Shown: positions 12,673 through 24,386 of the stretch, piece after piece
How positions within the stretch are numbered: position 1 is the stretch's first letter
Layout of the letters: every line of letters begins with the position of its first letter
Source: Liolophura sinensis
Taxonomy: Eukaryota; Mollusca; Polyplacophora; Chitonida; Chitonidae
DNA length: 64,000 nucleotides
Assembly: GCF_032854445.1 (NCBI RefSeq)
Contig: NC_088302.1
Location: 7,745,338 to 7,809,337, forward strand
Direction of reading: 5' to 3'
Made by a program: the position numbers and the translations under genes
The notes under the pieces: model-generated
Seen by the model: the letters and a program-made list of their open reading frames with translations, nothing else
What the model was told of the DNA's origin: nothing
Databases searched by the model: none

Positions 12673-13938
12673 TTCACGCATCCTTTAAGTTTCTGTATTA
12701 TTAGCATAAACACTGAAGATTTAGTCACCATTTACATGCCACAGTTATGTTTCACCTATCCTTTAACATCCTAGATTTGAGGCCTTTTATTTAATACTCC
12801 AAGGAGGCTTTAATTCGTAATTTCTGACATACAATATCTAACAGTCACTATTACAGTTGCAGTATAGACAAATAAGAATTCTTTATCAGTTAAGTACACT
12901 CACAATATACCATTACCTATTATATTATAATTCGGTACAACATTTAAATTTACCCCAATACATAGACATATACTTCCCTTTTTCCTTTCTAGGCACTTTT
13001 AGAAGCAATGGAATACATTTGCATTAATAGATGTGATGTAAACATATAAAAATACGACATGTACATATCTATATGAGAAGTGTGCAGAATTAGCAGGCAT
13101 TGTGTGGTTTTCTTACTGCCATGAGTTACTTCCGTCCTGAACTGGTCACCCGAGGCATTGTCATGGAATGAATTTGAAACAAGTTATTATGCCTTAATGT
13201 GCTTTAAATGTTACATTTTGAGTACACATGTAAAATGCAATATAACCATAAACATAAGCAGAATTTTTGGTAAGCATTCTTTTTAATGCATAATGGATTT
13301 CAATGTACACAACAAAATGGACATCAAGTGTTATGCACACAAGTATGTAGACTTAACGAGATATTTGCTTTTTTTTTTACCCTGCGTTTTACATGACTTG
13401 TGACATGCCACATACTTGTAATACACATGAACAATAAATGACTTTAGTTTTAGTGACCATAATAAGCCTAATGGGCGTTTCAGGGGTCTCACGAGTTCAT
13501 GCAGATATCGATGAGAGAAGTGGGGGGGGGGGAGGGGGGCAGCTAACGTAGATAAAATTATTTTATGGTTGCTCCCAAATTGAATCCACATCTGTCTGTC
13601 GATTTGATGGCGCCGTTGGCACCTAATGCAACACTGCGTCTTTTAACTGCTGCAGTTTGCCAGAACTCCCACCTGTTTCACCAATATCTGCGTGACCCCT
13701 GAAACGCTGATGGAGCTTATACTGTCAATATGGCCTTACACAATAATCCTTCCTTGAGTTTTAATGTCTTTTAAACAGTGATATTCACTACCCTGGTTCT
13801 TATAAAATTGCTTAAAACAAACTAACATTCAAATTTGCTCATTTTGTTTACATATTAAGAATAATAATAACCCTCAAGGACCAGAAAAGCCACAGCCGTA
13901 GCTCCAAAACCAGTTGTGAAGTAGCAGCTACACTTCCA

Positions 13939-16900
13939 TCACAGTTCTCCCTCTCCGTTAGGGGTCAAAACTTGCACACACTGCCCCTCGGCAGCCAGAG
14001 TGGTCAGGTCTGCGCACACACGCTCATACAACACATCCTGCTTTTCTGTTCCATCCACGTAAACTGAAAATTTCGAATTAAAAAGAAAGATTTACATGTA
14101 TTGTGCAAAAACTCTGCAATTTACACTGCATTGCAGAGTGAACAGAACTGATAATCTCATTTGTTGCAAGTGATAAAATATTAAGGTGCTTTCCAGTTTT
14201 AAGCCATTCTTAGCTTCAGAGATGTTTCTGCACTTTTATTTACAATAGTACAATAATGTATTACCATCAGACACATTTTGTTTTCTGTTATTTCTTGAAA
14301 AATATTTGAATTACATGTAGTGTAAAATGTGCTTTTGGGGGTTCATACACTATTCATTTGTAACAGGCCCATCAATCAAATTAAAACACTAGTACTTAGA
14401 GCACTTACTTTGTTGTGTGTCTTCATAGACTATGGCCAAAATTTGCTACGGTGATACAATTAACCTGGGCAGGAATAAAGCTCAATACCTATATCATGTT
14501 GGTCTTGCAATTCCTCCTTGTGTTTCTCGTACATTGGCCACACAAACTTGTCAAAGTATCCTGGAACATCAGCTGGCTCATAGTGTCTGTGGCTGAAATA
14601 GAAAAGAAATCCATTCAATTCAAAAAGGGAAACACTGGATTTAATGCAAGCCAGTACCGGTATATAATTTGGTAAACACTTTCTGTAATTTCGAAAATTA
14701 TTGCTTTGCTAAGACTGAGACTTTTGTTTATTGTCCTATATAATAGCAGTCAGCAAATCAAAGGCTCCTTTATATAAATGAACGTATAAGCCTACTTTTC
14801 TTTCTTTTACAAGTGCAAAAATATTATTAGGGATCCTGTTCTAATACAGTAGAATGGCTACCTACTGTATTCGTTTTGTTTTTTCTTATTAATTTTTTTT
14901 CACCGACATTGTGAGCAGGATTTCTCCAATACTGTTCAACATACAAGTCCCACACTTCACTCATATCATCTGTCTGATATTCTTCAGGTCCATTTTTTTC
15001 ATTTTTTTTTCTATGTCATGTGATATGGCCACCATATTGTATTTTGTTTGAAACCTTTAAAGATCTTCTTCTCAAGAACTACTAAACCAATTGTTTTGAA
15101 ATTTGATATGCAGGTAGACCGTTGGCAGTTACAATAAGTTTGCAAAAATTGTTGACTTCCGGTGAAAACTTTGGAAGTTGGCTATTGGTCGAATATGTCC
15201 CTTGACAACATTTGCAGTGTTTTGAAGCCTAAATTATATTCGTAGGTGATTTTTAATGGCATGTTTTATAATGTACTTCTACAAGAGGAATCCAAAAATG
15301 TAATCAAAATCAACCAGTTGATAGCTTTCGAAAGGAAAAATTATATGGAAAAATCATGAAATTTTGTGTATTATTCCCAAATATTGTGAGCCAGCTAGAG
15401 CCGATGCCGTTAACAGTAGTCAACTGAAACTCCTTTTTTTCACTTCTACAACAGCAGCCAGTTTATAGGAATGGGAAAGTGCTGTGCACAGAGTAAACGA
15501 TGGTCTTTCATCCCTATCCCACACAAAAGCTGCATATCACCATCCGACAATATGATATTGACATGTCATCTGTTCATCCAGCGTACTGGCTTTGAAACCA
15601 TAACAACACGAATTCAATATAACATAACTACTGCAATACGAATACTCTACAACAGCCACAAATAAGATGTGAAAATAGATGTGACAGGCTAAGCATTTTC
15701 TTTAAAATCAACTTTCAGTGAAGCTTTATTTTAGGTCTGTGCATGAACACTGTTACCTTCTCCTCTCCTTGGCCACTTCTCTGTTCAGTGTTATGAAGTA
15801 TTTTTTGGACCACAAAGGTTGAAATGGACTGGAAACAAGGAATATCAAACTGAAAATGGTGGGTCTGTCAAACAATACCAGATAAATACAATACGTACAT
15901 GACTGTTTCTATGCATAATTCATTTATGGTGAAGAGCGCTTTAATCTTTTAAAATTCATTTACTGGGCTCAATTTCATTAAAGTTTTAAACAACATTGTA
16001 TAACCTAAAATCCTCAAACTATTCGCATGTGTTTATTTTGTCATATTTTGCTGGCTCAGTTTAGTTAATCATCTTTTATTTCTTTTCAATAATCAAATTA
16101 TTTAGAGATTAATGTTTCACAAAAACATGCATGTTCGCATTCACTACCAATACATGTAATATGAAAGTACTAACTGTATTAGACTAATATTCACAATATT
16201 CTTGACAATATATTCACTGACACTGGCTGGTACTTGATTGCTATTTTGTTCTCACCGCTTGACATGACAAGCAATGAACAGGGACATGCAACAAAACATC
16301 ACACATTTAACACATGTTCAACTACACAGTTTTGTTTGACATTAATTTCAATCCTACATACATGTTTGATTTTATTTTGTAATTAAGTCTCATTACCATT
16401 TCATGTAACATAAGATTGCACATGTTAATTACTCTAACATTAGAGTACAAACCAGCAACACCAAGCGATGAAGCTGAAGCAATGAACACTACATGTAGCA
16501 TGCGGTCATCCTTAAAATTATGTTTACTTCGCATAACCCACCCCTATCTGGAAAATTAGGCTTGGCCAGTATTTTTTTTTTCTTTTTTTTTTTTCACTTT
16601 TTCAATAAAATGTTATATTTAATGGCAAATTTAAATTAAAAAATTGGAAGATTTCCTCCACAAAATTTCAGTAAAAACAGTAAAGCACTAGGGCCGTATT
16701 TGTTGAGTATATAGGCTAACCTTTAAAACAGCCTAGTTTTTAAAGCCTGGCATTTACCTAAATATGTGCCATGTGTACTTTAAACCACACTCAATTCACA
16801 TAAATAAAATCACCATGATCATACATGTTCCTTTGGTGGAGTTTAATAGGTTATTCTTAATACTGAAACACATTACGCACCGGCTTCTTAATCCTGCCGT

Positions 16901-19900
16901 CATGACACCTGTGTAGGTGTTTGAGGCAGCCAGTCATTGTCACAGCTGTTCATACCAGATTGGTTACTGTACACGTACGTGCATTTTTTTCTCTGAAAGT
17001 TATTTAGGATAAACAAATATGGCTTGCTCTACACACCTAAATAAATACAAAGCATACTAAAACAGCCATGCAGCATAAACTCCAGTGACACACCATCCAT
17101 AGTAGGTCGGGATAATAATGTGCATCAGGATGTGCAAAGAGTGACACGGACAAAACATTTAGATGCCCTATGATGAGTCAAAGACTTAACAAGAAAAAAT
17201 GGGATTACAAGATCTTACCGATAATTGAAGATTGTGAATCCATCAACAAAGACAAAGTGCGGAGCTTTGCTGGGGTCTTTTGTTAAAGTTTCCTGTTTGG
17301 TTTGAAGATGGGACGTCAAGTCAGACATCATTTGGTCCATGTCAAGAGCATTTAAGCCTGAACAAACCGGTATGACAAAGATTCAACTAATGATTACAAC
17401 AAACAGGCAGATTCATAGACATATGTCATAAAGTAGTCAAAATATGTTAGCAAACAGAAATCACAATCAAAATTAAACATATATAGAAATTTACTTCTTA
17501 GTAACAAAACACTCTGCTAAACCAAAACAGCTGAAACTTTACATGGTCAGAAGAAGTGCATATCAAAAAAAGCAATGACCGTGATGTGAAAATAAAAAAC
17601 TACTTAATATAATTACTAATTAATATGAAAATATGCAAATTAGACTCAAGCTGACAAATAAAAGTAGCTAAAATGTAGGTCACCTCTAAATACCATCCAA
17701 ACTGATTCTAGATTTTCTTTAGGCATACGGTAGGTCCCATAAGGTAAATATTAACCTTGACTCTGATGACGTAATGAACTGACTCGCTCATTATGTAATA
17801 CCTAAGCTATTCTGTGAATAAAAGTTAATATTTACTACAGCTGTTTCTAATTATCAAAATGAGGGGCTACATGTTTAAAATTGGATTCCCACAGATTCCA
17901 GTGAAAATATGTTACAAGAATCCGTTTGGATTCTGGCAAAATTCTGGCAAAATGCAACGAAAAATGAGCCCTGAAACTAATTACTAGTATCTATTTCTAC
18001 CTGTATATACATAAGAAATGAACAAATTACAACATGGAAGGAACACTTTGTGGTTAAAAAGAAATTCTGGAAATCTCCTCACTTTCCCAGTTAGCATGGT
18101 TCAGCTCTGGATCAATCACCAGCTTGTCACTGCCTTCATCCTGTCATCAAAACAAAGAGAACTGTTTATTTATTTAATTGCTGCAATACTGTTTTACCCC
18201 TTTAAAAAGACATACAAACACATGTAAAAAATAAAACATTTGGCATCAAAATTTACATTTTCTAGTAGGATATCAGCTAACCTCAAAACACTTTTCAAAG
18301 ATCAATAAAACTCTCAGAATCAGGAAGATGAACAAATTTTATGTCCTTGACAGTATTTCCCTTACATGACAGCAGTTAGTTTCATGGGTGAGGGAAACCA
18401 GAGTGCCCAAAGAATTAAAACCATTGGCTTCTGAGAATTAATACATGAATTTCCCTCATAAAACACACACATTCCCCGCTGCAGAGCAAGCTCTACACGA
18501 ATGCCACCTTGGTGGAAGGACAATGATCTCAAATGAGCTTCATGCAAGATCACACGAATGCCACACTGGTGGAAGGACAGTGATCTCAAATGGACTTCAT
18601 GCAAGATCACACGAATGCCACACTGGTGGAAGGACAGTGATCTCAAATGAGCTTCATGCAAGATCACACGAATGCCACACTGGTGGAAGGACAGTGATCT
18701 CAAATGGACTTCATGCAAGATCACACGAATGCCACACTGGTGGAAGGACAGTGATCTCAAATGGACTTCATGCAAGATCACACGAATGCCACACTGGTGG
18801 AAGGACAGTGATCTCAAATGGACTTCATGCAAGATCACACGAATGCCACACTGGTGGAAGGACAATGATCTCAAATGGACTTCATGCAAGATCACACGAA
18901 TGCCACACTGGTGGAAGGACAGTGATCTCAAATGGACTTCATGCAAGATCACACGAATGCCACACTGGTGGAAGGACAGTGATCTCAAATGAGCTTCACT
19001 CAAGATCACATAAATCAACCTGCAACCACAGTTAATCACAAGAAAATGTATTACTGACATGCACATAAATTCTTGATCGAAACGGATGAAAAATAGAACT
19101 AAAAAATATATACAAGTTTGTAAACATTTTCTTTTTTTTTAACAAAATCTGTTTTTAAAAGATAACGGTTTCCTACCAAGCTCTGCATTGCACAGTACTT
19201 GAAACCATCTGTACTACATTTGCAACTTGGTGATGAGATATTTCTCTCAAAAGCACGTTCCTGTAAAACAGAAATTTTCGTATGCAAATAAAAAATAAAC
19301 ATGGTTAGAAGTGGCCAGGTCCCCGACACAGTGCTAGTGAAGGAAGGAAGGTAGGTAAGTTGGTGCTGCAGGTAGGCTTCTCCTTTGACTTTCTCCACAT
19401 CTGATTGGCTTCATAATTGGTAGGTTTATTGCTGGGGACCATGAAAAGGCAATGTCAAATGTTTGAAAACTGTGAAGTACATAATTAGGAAATAATGACG
19501 TCACAAACAGGAACAGCATTAGTTATGAGATAAACTGCCATTTTCTGTATCTGTTAGTCATCCTTAAAAAGAAAATGTCCCACAGCCATGAAATACAAAA
19601 TGGCAAAAATGGATTATGTAAAATGGCAAAACCCACCATTTTTTTGTTGACCGTTAGCCTCTATGTAAGTATGAACTTGACTGGTTGAAAACTGTTATAG
19701 ATATCTTGTTGACAAGGACATACAGTGTGACAGTCAAGAAATCCAAGATGGCCAACAGCAGCCATACTGGATTACATAAGAGTGACAAAATTCAATCCCA
19801 CCTCCCCTCTTACTGCCCTCAAGCCACTGTGTAGACATGAACGTGATTGGTTGAAAACTGTTATAGATATCTCATTTACAATATCAGGTGTGACGGATGG

Positions 19901-20152
19901 ACGGACACAAAGAGAGCGTTTCTAATTCCTTTCTGCCTCACCAGAGCTATGAGAACAACAGACTCAAACCAGATACTTTATTATGGTCTTGTACATGCAA
20001 ATTCAGGAGAAAAAGTGCACATATTTTCACATGTCTATTAACAGATATACTTTCCACTTACACGGAAGTAGGTGTCCTGGCAGATATAATGAGAGCCGGG
20101 AAAAGCCTTAATAAGTCGCTGAGCGAGCGAGGTTTTCCCTCCATTACTGATT
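13939..20152 (-). CDS. NMRK: Nicotinamide riboside kinase (NMRK family), six exons seen, first short exon not found
   Basis: Phosphorylates nicotinamide riboside to NMN in the cytosol (NAD salvage). Exons from the 5' end are 20062-20152, 18083-18140, 17219-17357, 15757-15828, 14489-14592 and 13939-14063 (stop 13939-13941). All phases agree and give 195 residues, against about 199 in human NMRK1. The first seen exon carries the P-loop (ISNGGKTSLAQRL) and QDTYF, where the Asp aligns with the catalytic Asp36 of human NMRK1. Later exons give the DPELNHANW motif, FVFVDGFTIFNY (the Walker-B-like region), a lid-type AKERRSHRHYEP, and PGYFDKFVWPMY. Only about eight residues before the P-loop (expected M...GIGG) are missing; they should lie upstream of 20152, and I could not place them. 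A 57-bp minisatellite sits in the intron between 18140 and 20062. Confidence 0.92.
18485..19012. repeat. 57-bp minisatellite, about nine copies, in an NMRK intron
   Basis: The unit begins GATCACACGAATGCCACACT and contains GGTGGAAGGACAGTGATCTC. The period is exactly 57 bp (for example CATGCAAG at 18541 and 18598). Copies differ at only one or two positions, mainly TGGACTT/TGAGCTT and AGTGAT/AATGAT. Because 57 is a multiple of three and the unit lacks stops in several frames, ORFs of about 200 codons run through it on both strands. They cross no exon boundary and are rejected as genes. Confidence 0.97.
19640..19900. repeat. Two related copies of an unclassified repeat
   Basis: GGTTGAAAACTGTTATAGAT recurs at about 19683 and 19849, each preceded by a TGTA(A/G)...ATGAAC(T/G)TGA context. 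They are diverged duplicates with no ORF, inside an NMRK intron. Confidence 0.5.
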
Positions 20153-22674
20153 CTGCAACAAAATACATACAGGAACTGAAGTATAACTCATCAATCAATT
20201 CAATTCTCATTGGTTATTTAAACCGCTTTCCGCATGGCAGCGAGGAGCTGGCTATGTATCATTTATGCTCTGGTATTTGCTAATGAACAAGCCCCGAGAT
20301 TTTTAACACCGTTAGTGAAACTGCAGAGATGAAAAGTTAGCTTGAAGATTCTGACTTAGAAATGAACTAAGGTCAGCTTGAATGTAGTAAGTGCCAGGAA
20401 TTATGAAGCAGAAGTTTGAATTTCATGCCATGTTTCTTACCAGATACCATGAACCTACATGTATGCCTAATGTACGGATTCAAACCAGCACACTCAGTCC
20501 TTATTATGGCTAATAATTAAAAGATTCAGTTTCCACTAAGGTCATGAGTTGCATGTCATTAACTGTTCAATTTCCTGTTAAAGAGACTACAGTATGGAAG
20601 AGAGTTTCTAAATCATGGTTTGTATATATTTTGTATGATAAAGCAGCCTTGTATACTGTAGACTTGAATGCAAGTATTTGAGAATGAATTAGGCCAGAAA
20701 ATCGTGCTTCTCTGTATTTTTTGTGCAATTTGATTGATAATACCATAATACTGGCTCAGAAATGTTCTACTTTTAGGCAAACCTAAGGGATCTCAATGAA
20801 CAACATTCTCAAAACTCAAGAACACACATACATGTTATCATTTCAATAGAGTTGCAATACTGGTAGATTAACTCAATGTCCCATACACTCCGTACATAAA
20901 ATGACATCATGCCAATATATCACAATTCCTTTTACTGAGAGTGGATTAGCTGGGGGACATTTGCACAAAATTTGCTGAACAGTCTTCTACATCTAGCAAT
21001 ATTCATGAATATTCAGTTTGATATATGAACTGCCATGCATGTAATTTGGACTGGATTTGCTTCTAGCAGTAACCCAAATTCTGTTCTAGAATATGTACAT
21101 TCTACCTAAGCTGAAAAATATCGCCTTCACTTCAGATCTCAAAATTGTCTGTGACTCTTCAAGGCTGATATCATGTTTGTTTCACATTCTGTTGTCCAGA
21201 AAATATTGGTCACTGACGTGACAGAACCTATATACTGCAGGTTTCACGAGGTGAACTTCCACTTCTCGTAGTTTCAGGCCTCAAAAAGTAATCTCTCGTT
21301 ACATCACAGTCATTGTCATGTAACAAGGGAGGTAATTCAGAGCAGGCCTATTAAAGCTACCCAAAAAAACCCAAGTGATTATAGCTTAACGCCACACAGG
21401 CAATATAAAGGGAAAATATGAAAAATTCTCCGAATGGCTCAAACTGAAAATTTATGATTAATCTCTGCTATCATCTTGATAGATTCTGGGGTTTGATCTA
21501 TTTATTTATTTCACACTTGTTTAATGAACTATTCAAGAGATTTCTTAAAATTATATAATCACAGTATAACACTGCCGATACACTTTATGAGCAATGAAAA
21601 CCAGAGTAAACTATTAACATATGGTGAGTTACTGCAAACTCTCTTAGGTGTGATATATGCCTCATTATCAATGAAAGGCTAGTGATCTGCTGCAAACTTC
21701 ATGAATGACCACACGACTGCACAGTCAACAGTGGCCCTGAGACCTATGAGAACTATTAAAGCCATGGAATCTAGAAAAATGCCAATCCGAGAATGTGACT
21801 GAACCAACCCCTGGTTAAAAGGTTTGGTCAGATTTTGAAATCAGGTTGTCTCATTTCCAAAGTTTCACTGTGTTACGTAATCAATTCCACCAGAATAGAG
21901 CATTTGTCTCAAAGCACTGAGATCCCCCCACACCATACTAAACCTTAGTCCACACAATATGACTCTTTGTTTTATCATTCTAACAGTACACAAAGAGTCA
22001 TATTTCCTGGTCTTTAGTAGCTGGGTGAAAACTACCTGTCTTGGATGCATGTAACTATTGCTGAGAGGCAGGTAATTTTCGACTATCTACAAACAAGAAC
22101 TCATTGGCAAGTTAGAACTAGACAACACAGATTGTTACCTAGTGATCAAAAGTTTTGTTTGTTTTCATTTGTTTGAATGGGGTTGTAAACGTCCCCTGAA
22201 AACTTGTTTTAGTCACATTGTGACAGTGGCTCTTCATAGAAGTTCTGACCAAATGCCTACATATTTATAGTGCTGCCTCAGTGGAGCATCATATCGAAGA
22301 CACCAGACACAACACTCCAACAAGTCACCTCATACTGACACCAGGTCTATCAGAAGGCATATTTAGTCAACTCTGCTCATGCTCAGCACCTAGCCATGTA
22401 GTACCAAGATTACCGATGTTAACGTTTTTGGTATGACTGGATTCGGGATTGAACCCTGGTACTGCAGCCCACTGCAACTGATAGGCAAGCATGTTCAGAC
22501 TTGATCTAAAAACCTCCCACATACCCACTTATTCCAACAACGTAAATAGCCTTCTGCATTCTGAGTGAAATTTGCTCCTAAGACAGTATTCGCCGATTCC
22601 CACAAACTATAGACGGCCTGGACCATGTCATTCACACTCGATCCTATTGGCCGTTATCGTTCACTTGACTTCAA

Positions 22675-22968
22675 TCAGTGTTCTGGCACTTCGTCCTCAA
22701 ATTCGTCGTTCACCGAGTTGTCTGAAGACTGTGCTGTTGAAGTGAAATTGTCACTGTTGATTCGATCCAAAAAAGCCCCTAATAATTTGCGATTTAAATG
22801 ATCAGTCTGAGTTATTTCGCGCTTTGCCTGCTCTTCTTCTGGTGGTTGTTGTATCAGATTAGCTCGTTCTACCTGGTTGGTCAAATTCTCCACCAAATTC
22901 CGCTCATTGTTCACTTCTATTTTCGATTTCTCCATGGAGTAATCACCTCGTTGTTGCTTGTCCGCCAT
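22675..22968 (-). CDS. Small intronless ORF (97 aa), conserved-looking, unrecognised
   Basis: The ATG at 22968 sits in a strong Kozak context (ATCATGGCGG); an in-frame ATG 30 bases upstream (22998) would give 107 aa. The product is hydrophilic and acidic at the C-terminus (DEFEDEVPEH). A helical stretch NERNLVENLTNQVERANLI is followed by HLNRKLLGAFLDRIN, an amphipathic motif that reads like an interaction helix. There is no signal peptide and no membrane segment. It lies head-to-head with CCDC124. I do not recognise the family. It could also be a first exon, but it has its own stop and no good donor was needed. Confidence 0.55.
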   Translation of the reverse strand: MADKQQRGDYSMEKSKIEVNNERNLVENLTNQVERANLIQQPPEEEQAKREITQTDHLNRKLLGAFLDRINSDNFTSTAQSSDNSVNDEFEDEVPEH

Positions 22969-23254
22969 GATGCGGAAGTTGCTACTTCGCATAGGCAAAG
23001 TACGAGTTGGTGAAGGTCAGCCGATCTCCGTGCAGCGGGATTTGATAATGTTGCTACTTTGAAACCTACATGTGATATGCATACGAGAAAGGTTTGCGTT
23101 TCGGCTGGCTGACAAGCAGGCGCCAGAAAGCAGTGTGTTGTCGCAAGTTGTGCAATTTCTTCCTCAAAACTCATGACTATCGCCGTGGACTAGACATGTG
23201 GCAAGTCTTCTAACTAAGGACAAGTTGAACAGACATATGTTCGAGCTAGGAAAG
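22969..23254. promoter_or_regulatory. Probable bidirectional promoter and non-coding first exon of CCDC124
   Basis: GC and CpG content rises here between the minus-strand 97-aa ORF and CCDC124. A plus-strand segment ends in a good donor, AGGAAAG|GTATGT at 23254/23255. CCDC124's coding exon begins right after an acceptor (GACTAAGCAG|CC at 24384). A 5' UTR exon near 23180-23254 spliced to 24385 is therefore the simplest model. Inference from sequence signals only. Confidence 0.45.
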
Positions 23255-23567
23255 GTATGTTATTTTCTAGAATCATAATTTTATCGTCAATGACAGCAAT
23301 CATTTTGACAGTGTTGTTGTTGCTGTTGTTTTGACTATTTCGGTACCGGTACTTGTGTCACAGCATCAGAGATAGTGATATGTTTAACCCTTTAACCGAA
23401 AAGGTGGAAAAATAAATTTTTGCTAGATACATTACAAGTAATTACAAGGGTTTCAGGACACTGGGTAATATCTCCCAGTCTGCAGCATAGTAATATTTAA
23501 TCAGCTAACTAAATGATCCCTCTCTTTACAAACTGAAGTTTAACGTTAGCCCTAAAAGACTCCAACT

Positions 23568-23921
23568 CTTTTTCTTATATTGGCCTAGCGTTGTTGGAGT
23601 CTTGATACTAACAGTATTAATTTCGTGCTCAAGGAATGTCCAAGCCGATTCTCTTTGTTATCCGCCATGTCCTGCAACATAGTGTAGCAGTAGGAAGATG
23701 GTTGCCATGGCGGAGGAGCGTGTGCCGTGGAAGCCTTCATGGCTATAATGAATTTATTCTAAAATGAGTAGTGACATATGGTGGCAGTGTGGTGGGTGCA
23801 GAAAGCAGGTCTTTAGGTCATCCGTTCAATAACAAAAGAATCGGTCTGAAACTTCGTTGAGTAGGAAACCAATACCTTTCGTGTCGAGACTCCAACAAAG
23901 CTAGGCCAATATAAGAAAAGG
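23568..23921. mobile_element. MITE-like element with terminal inverted repeats (copy 1)
   Basis: The left end CTTTTTCTTATATTGGCCTA and the following GTTGTTGGAGTCTTGA are mirrored at the right end (23887-23921) as TCGAGACTCCAACAAAGCTA and GGCCAATATAAGAAAAGG. The interior carries GTGGAAGCCTTCATGGCTA and GCAGAAAGCAGGTCTTTAGG. It has no ORF. A related copy lies at 58955-59245 and an inverted partial one follows immediately. Confidence 0.75.
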
Positions 23922-23927
23922 ACCAGG

Positions 23928-24072
23928 CCAATTTTCTTTGTTATTAAATAAGTCACATGTAAATAAAAGGCACCAACCTAAAGACTTGCTTTCTGCACCC
24001 ACCACACCGCCTGGCCATTACTTGCTCTAGTATAGATTTATTGTAGCCATGAAGGCTTCCATGGCGTACACT
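23928..24072 (-). mobile_element. Inverted partial copy of the same MITE family
   Basis: Reverse complement of the interior of the preceding element: CCTAAAGACTTGCTTTCTGC and TAGCCATGAAGGCTTCCA. It also contains AAGTCACATGTAAATAAAAG, which matches the 59150 region of the third copy. Together with copy 1 it makes a potential large hairpin. Confidence 0.7.
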
Positions 24073-24077
24073 GCTCC

Positions 24078-24212
24078 ACTGGTTGTGGGTTTCACCTGTA
24101 TTCTGCCCATGCAGTTTCCTCCCACCACAATGCTGGCCACTCGTATACATCAAATAGTCTTGAGTACAGCATAAAACACCAGTCAGATATGTAAATAAAC
24201 AAATAAATTTTC
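24078..24212 (+). mobile_element. SINE-1 copy, head missing, plus orientation
   Basis: GTTTCCTCCCACCACAATGC, TCTTGAGTACAGCATAAAAC, then a tail of AATAAACAAATAAA. The order is that of the family read in sense. It lies in the 5' intron of CCDC124. Confidence 0.7.
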
Positions 24213-24386
24213 ATTTAATGAGAATAACCGCAGCACAGTTAAATGTCATGTGTAAGTGTGGTCATGATCTTATACTATCCTTGAGCCCTTCCACACATAC
24301 TGTAAAGCAGTGTGTATATATGTGTATTCTGTTTGTAGTGATATTAATATATACGTGTTTGTGGACAGTTACTTGACTAAGCAGCC

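Larger units (their letters stand above)
6461..13938. other. Intergenic stretch without a recognised gene
   Basis: About 7.5 kb between two convergent genes. I see SINE copies (7139, 10361, 11985, 12282), two minisatellites (9548-9852, 11503-11740), a C/T-rich tract near 7525-7575 and poly-G tracts near 11750 and 13522. The short ORFs here show no recognisable motif and mostly fall inside the repeats. Confidence 0.6.

Noticed and set aside
18485-19012. Possible CRISPR-like array
   Set aside because: There are no unique spacers; the whole 57-bp unit is repeated. The genome is eukaryotic.
18362-19066. Long ORFs (234 codons minus, 196 plus) as repeat-protein genes
   Set aside because: They are translations of the 57-bp minisatellite in an NMRK intron, open on both strands with no flanking coding sequence.
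19172-19262. Minus-strand segment bounded by AG and GT as an additional NMRK exon
   Set aside because: The P-loop exon joins exon 18083-18140 in phase and matches the family without it. Its residues do not fit NMRK.
19847-20283. Plus-strand ORFs over 19847-20283
   Set aside because: They are the antisense shadow of the NMRK P-loop exon and its introns.
22917-23174. 85-codon minus-strand ORF at 22917-23174
   Set aside because: It overlaps the better-supported 97-aa ORF and the promoter region in another frame, with no motif.
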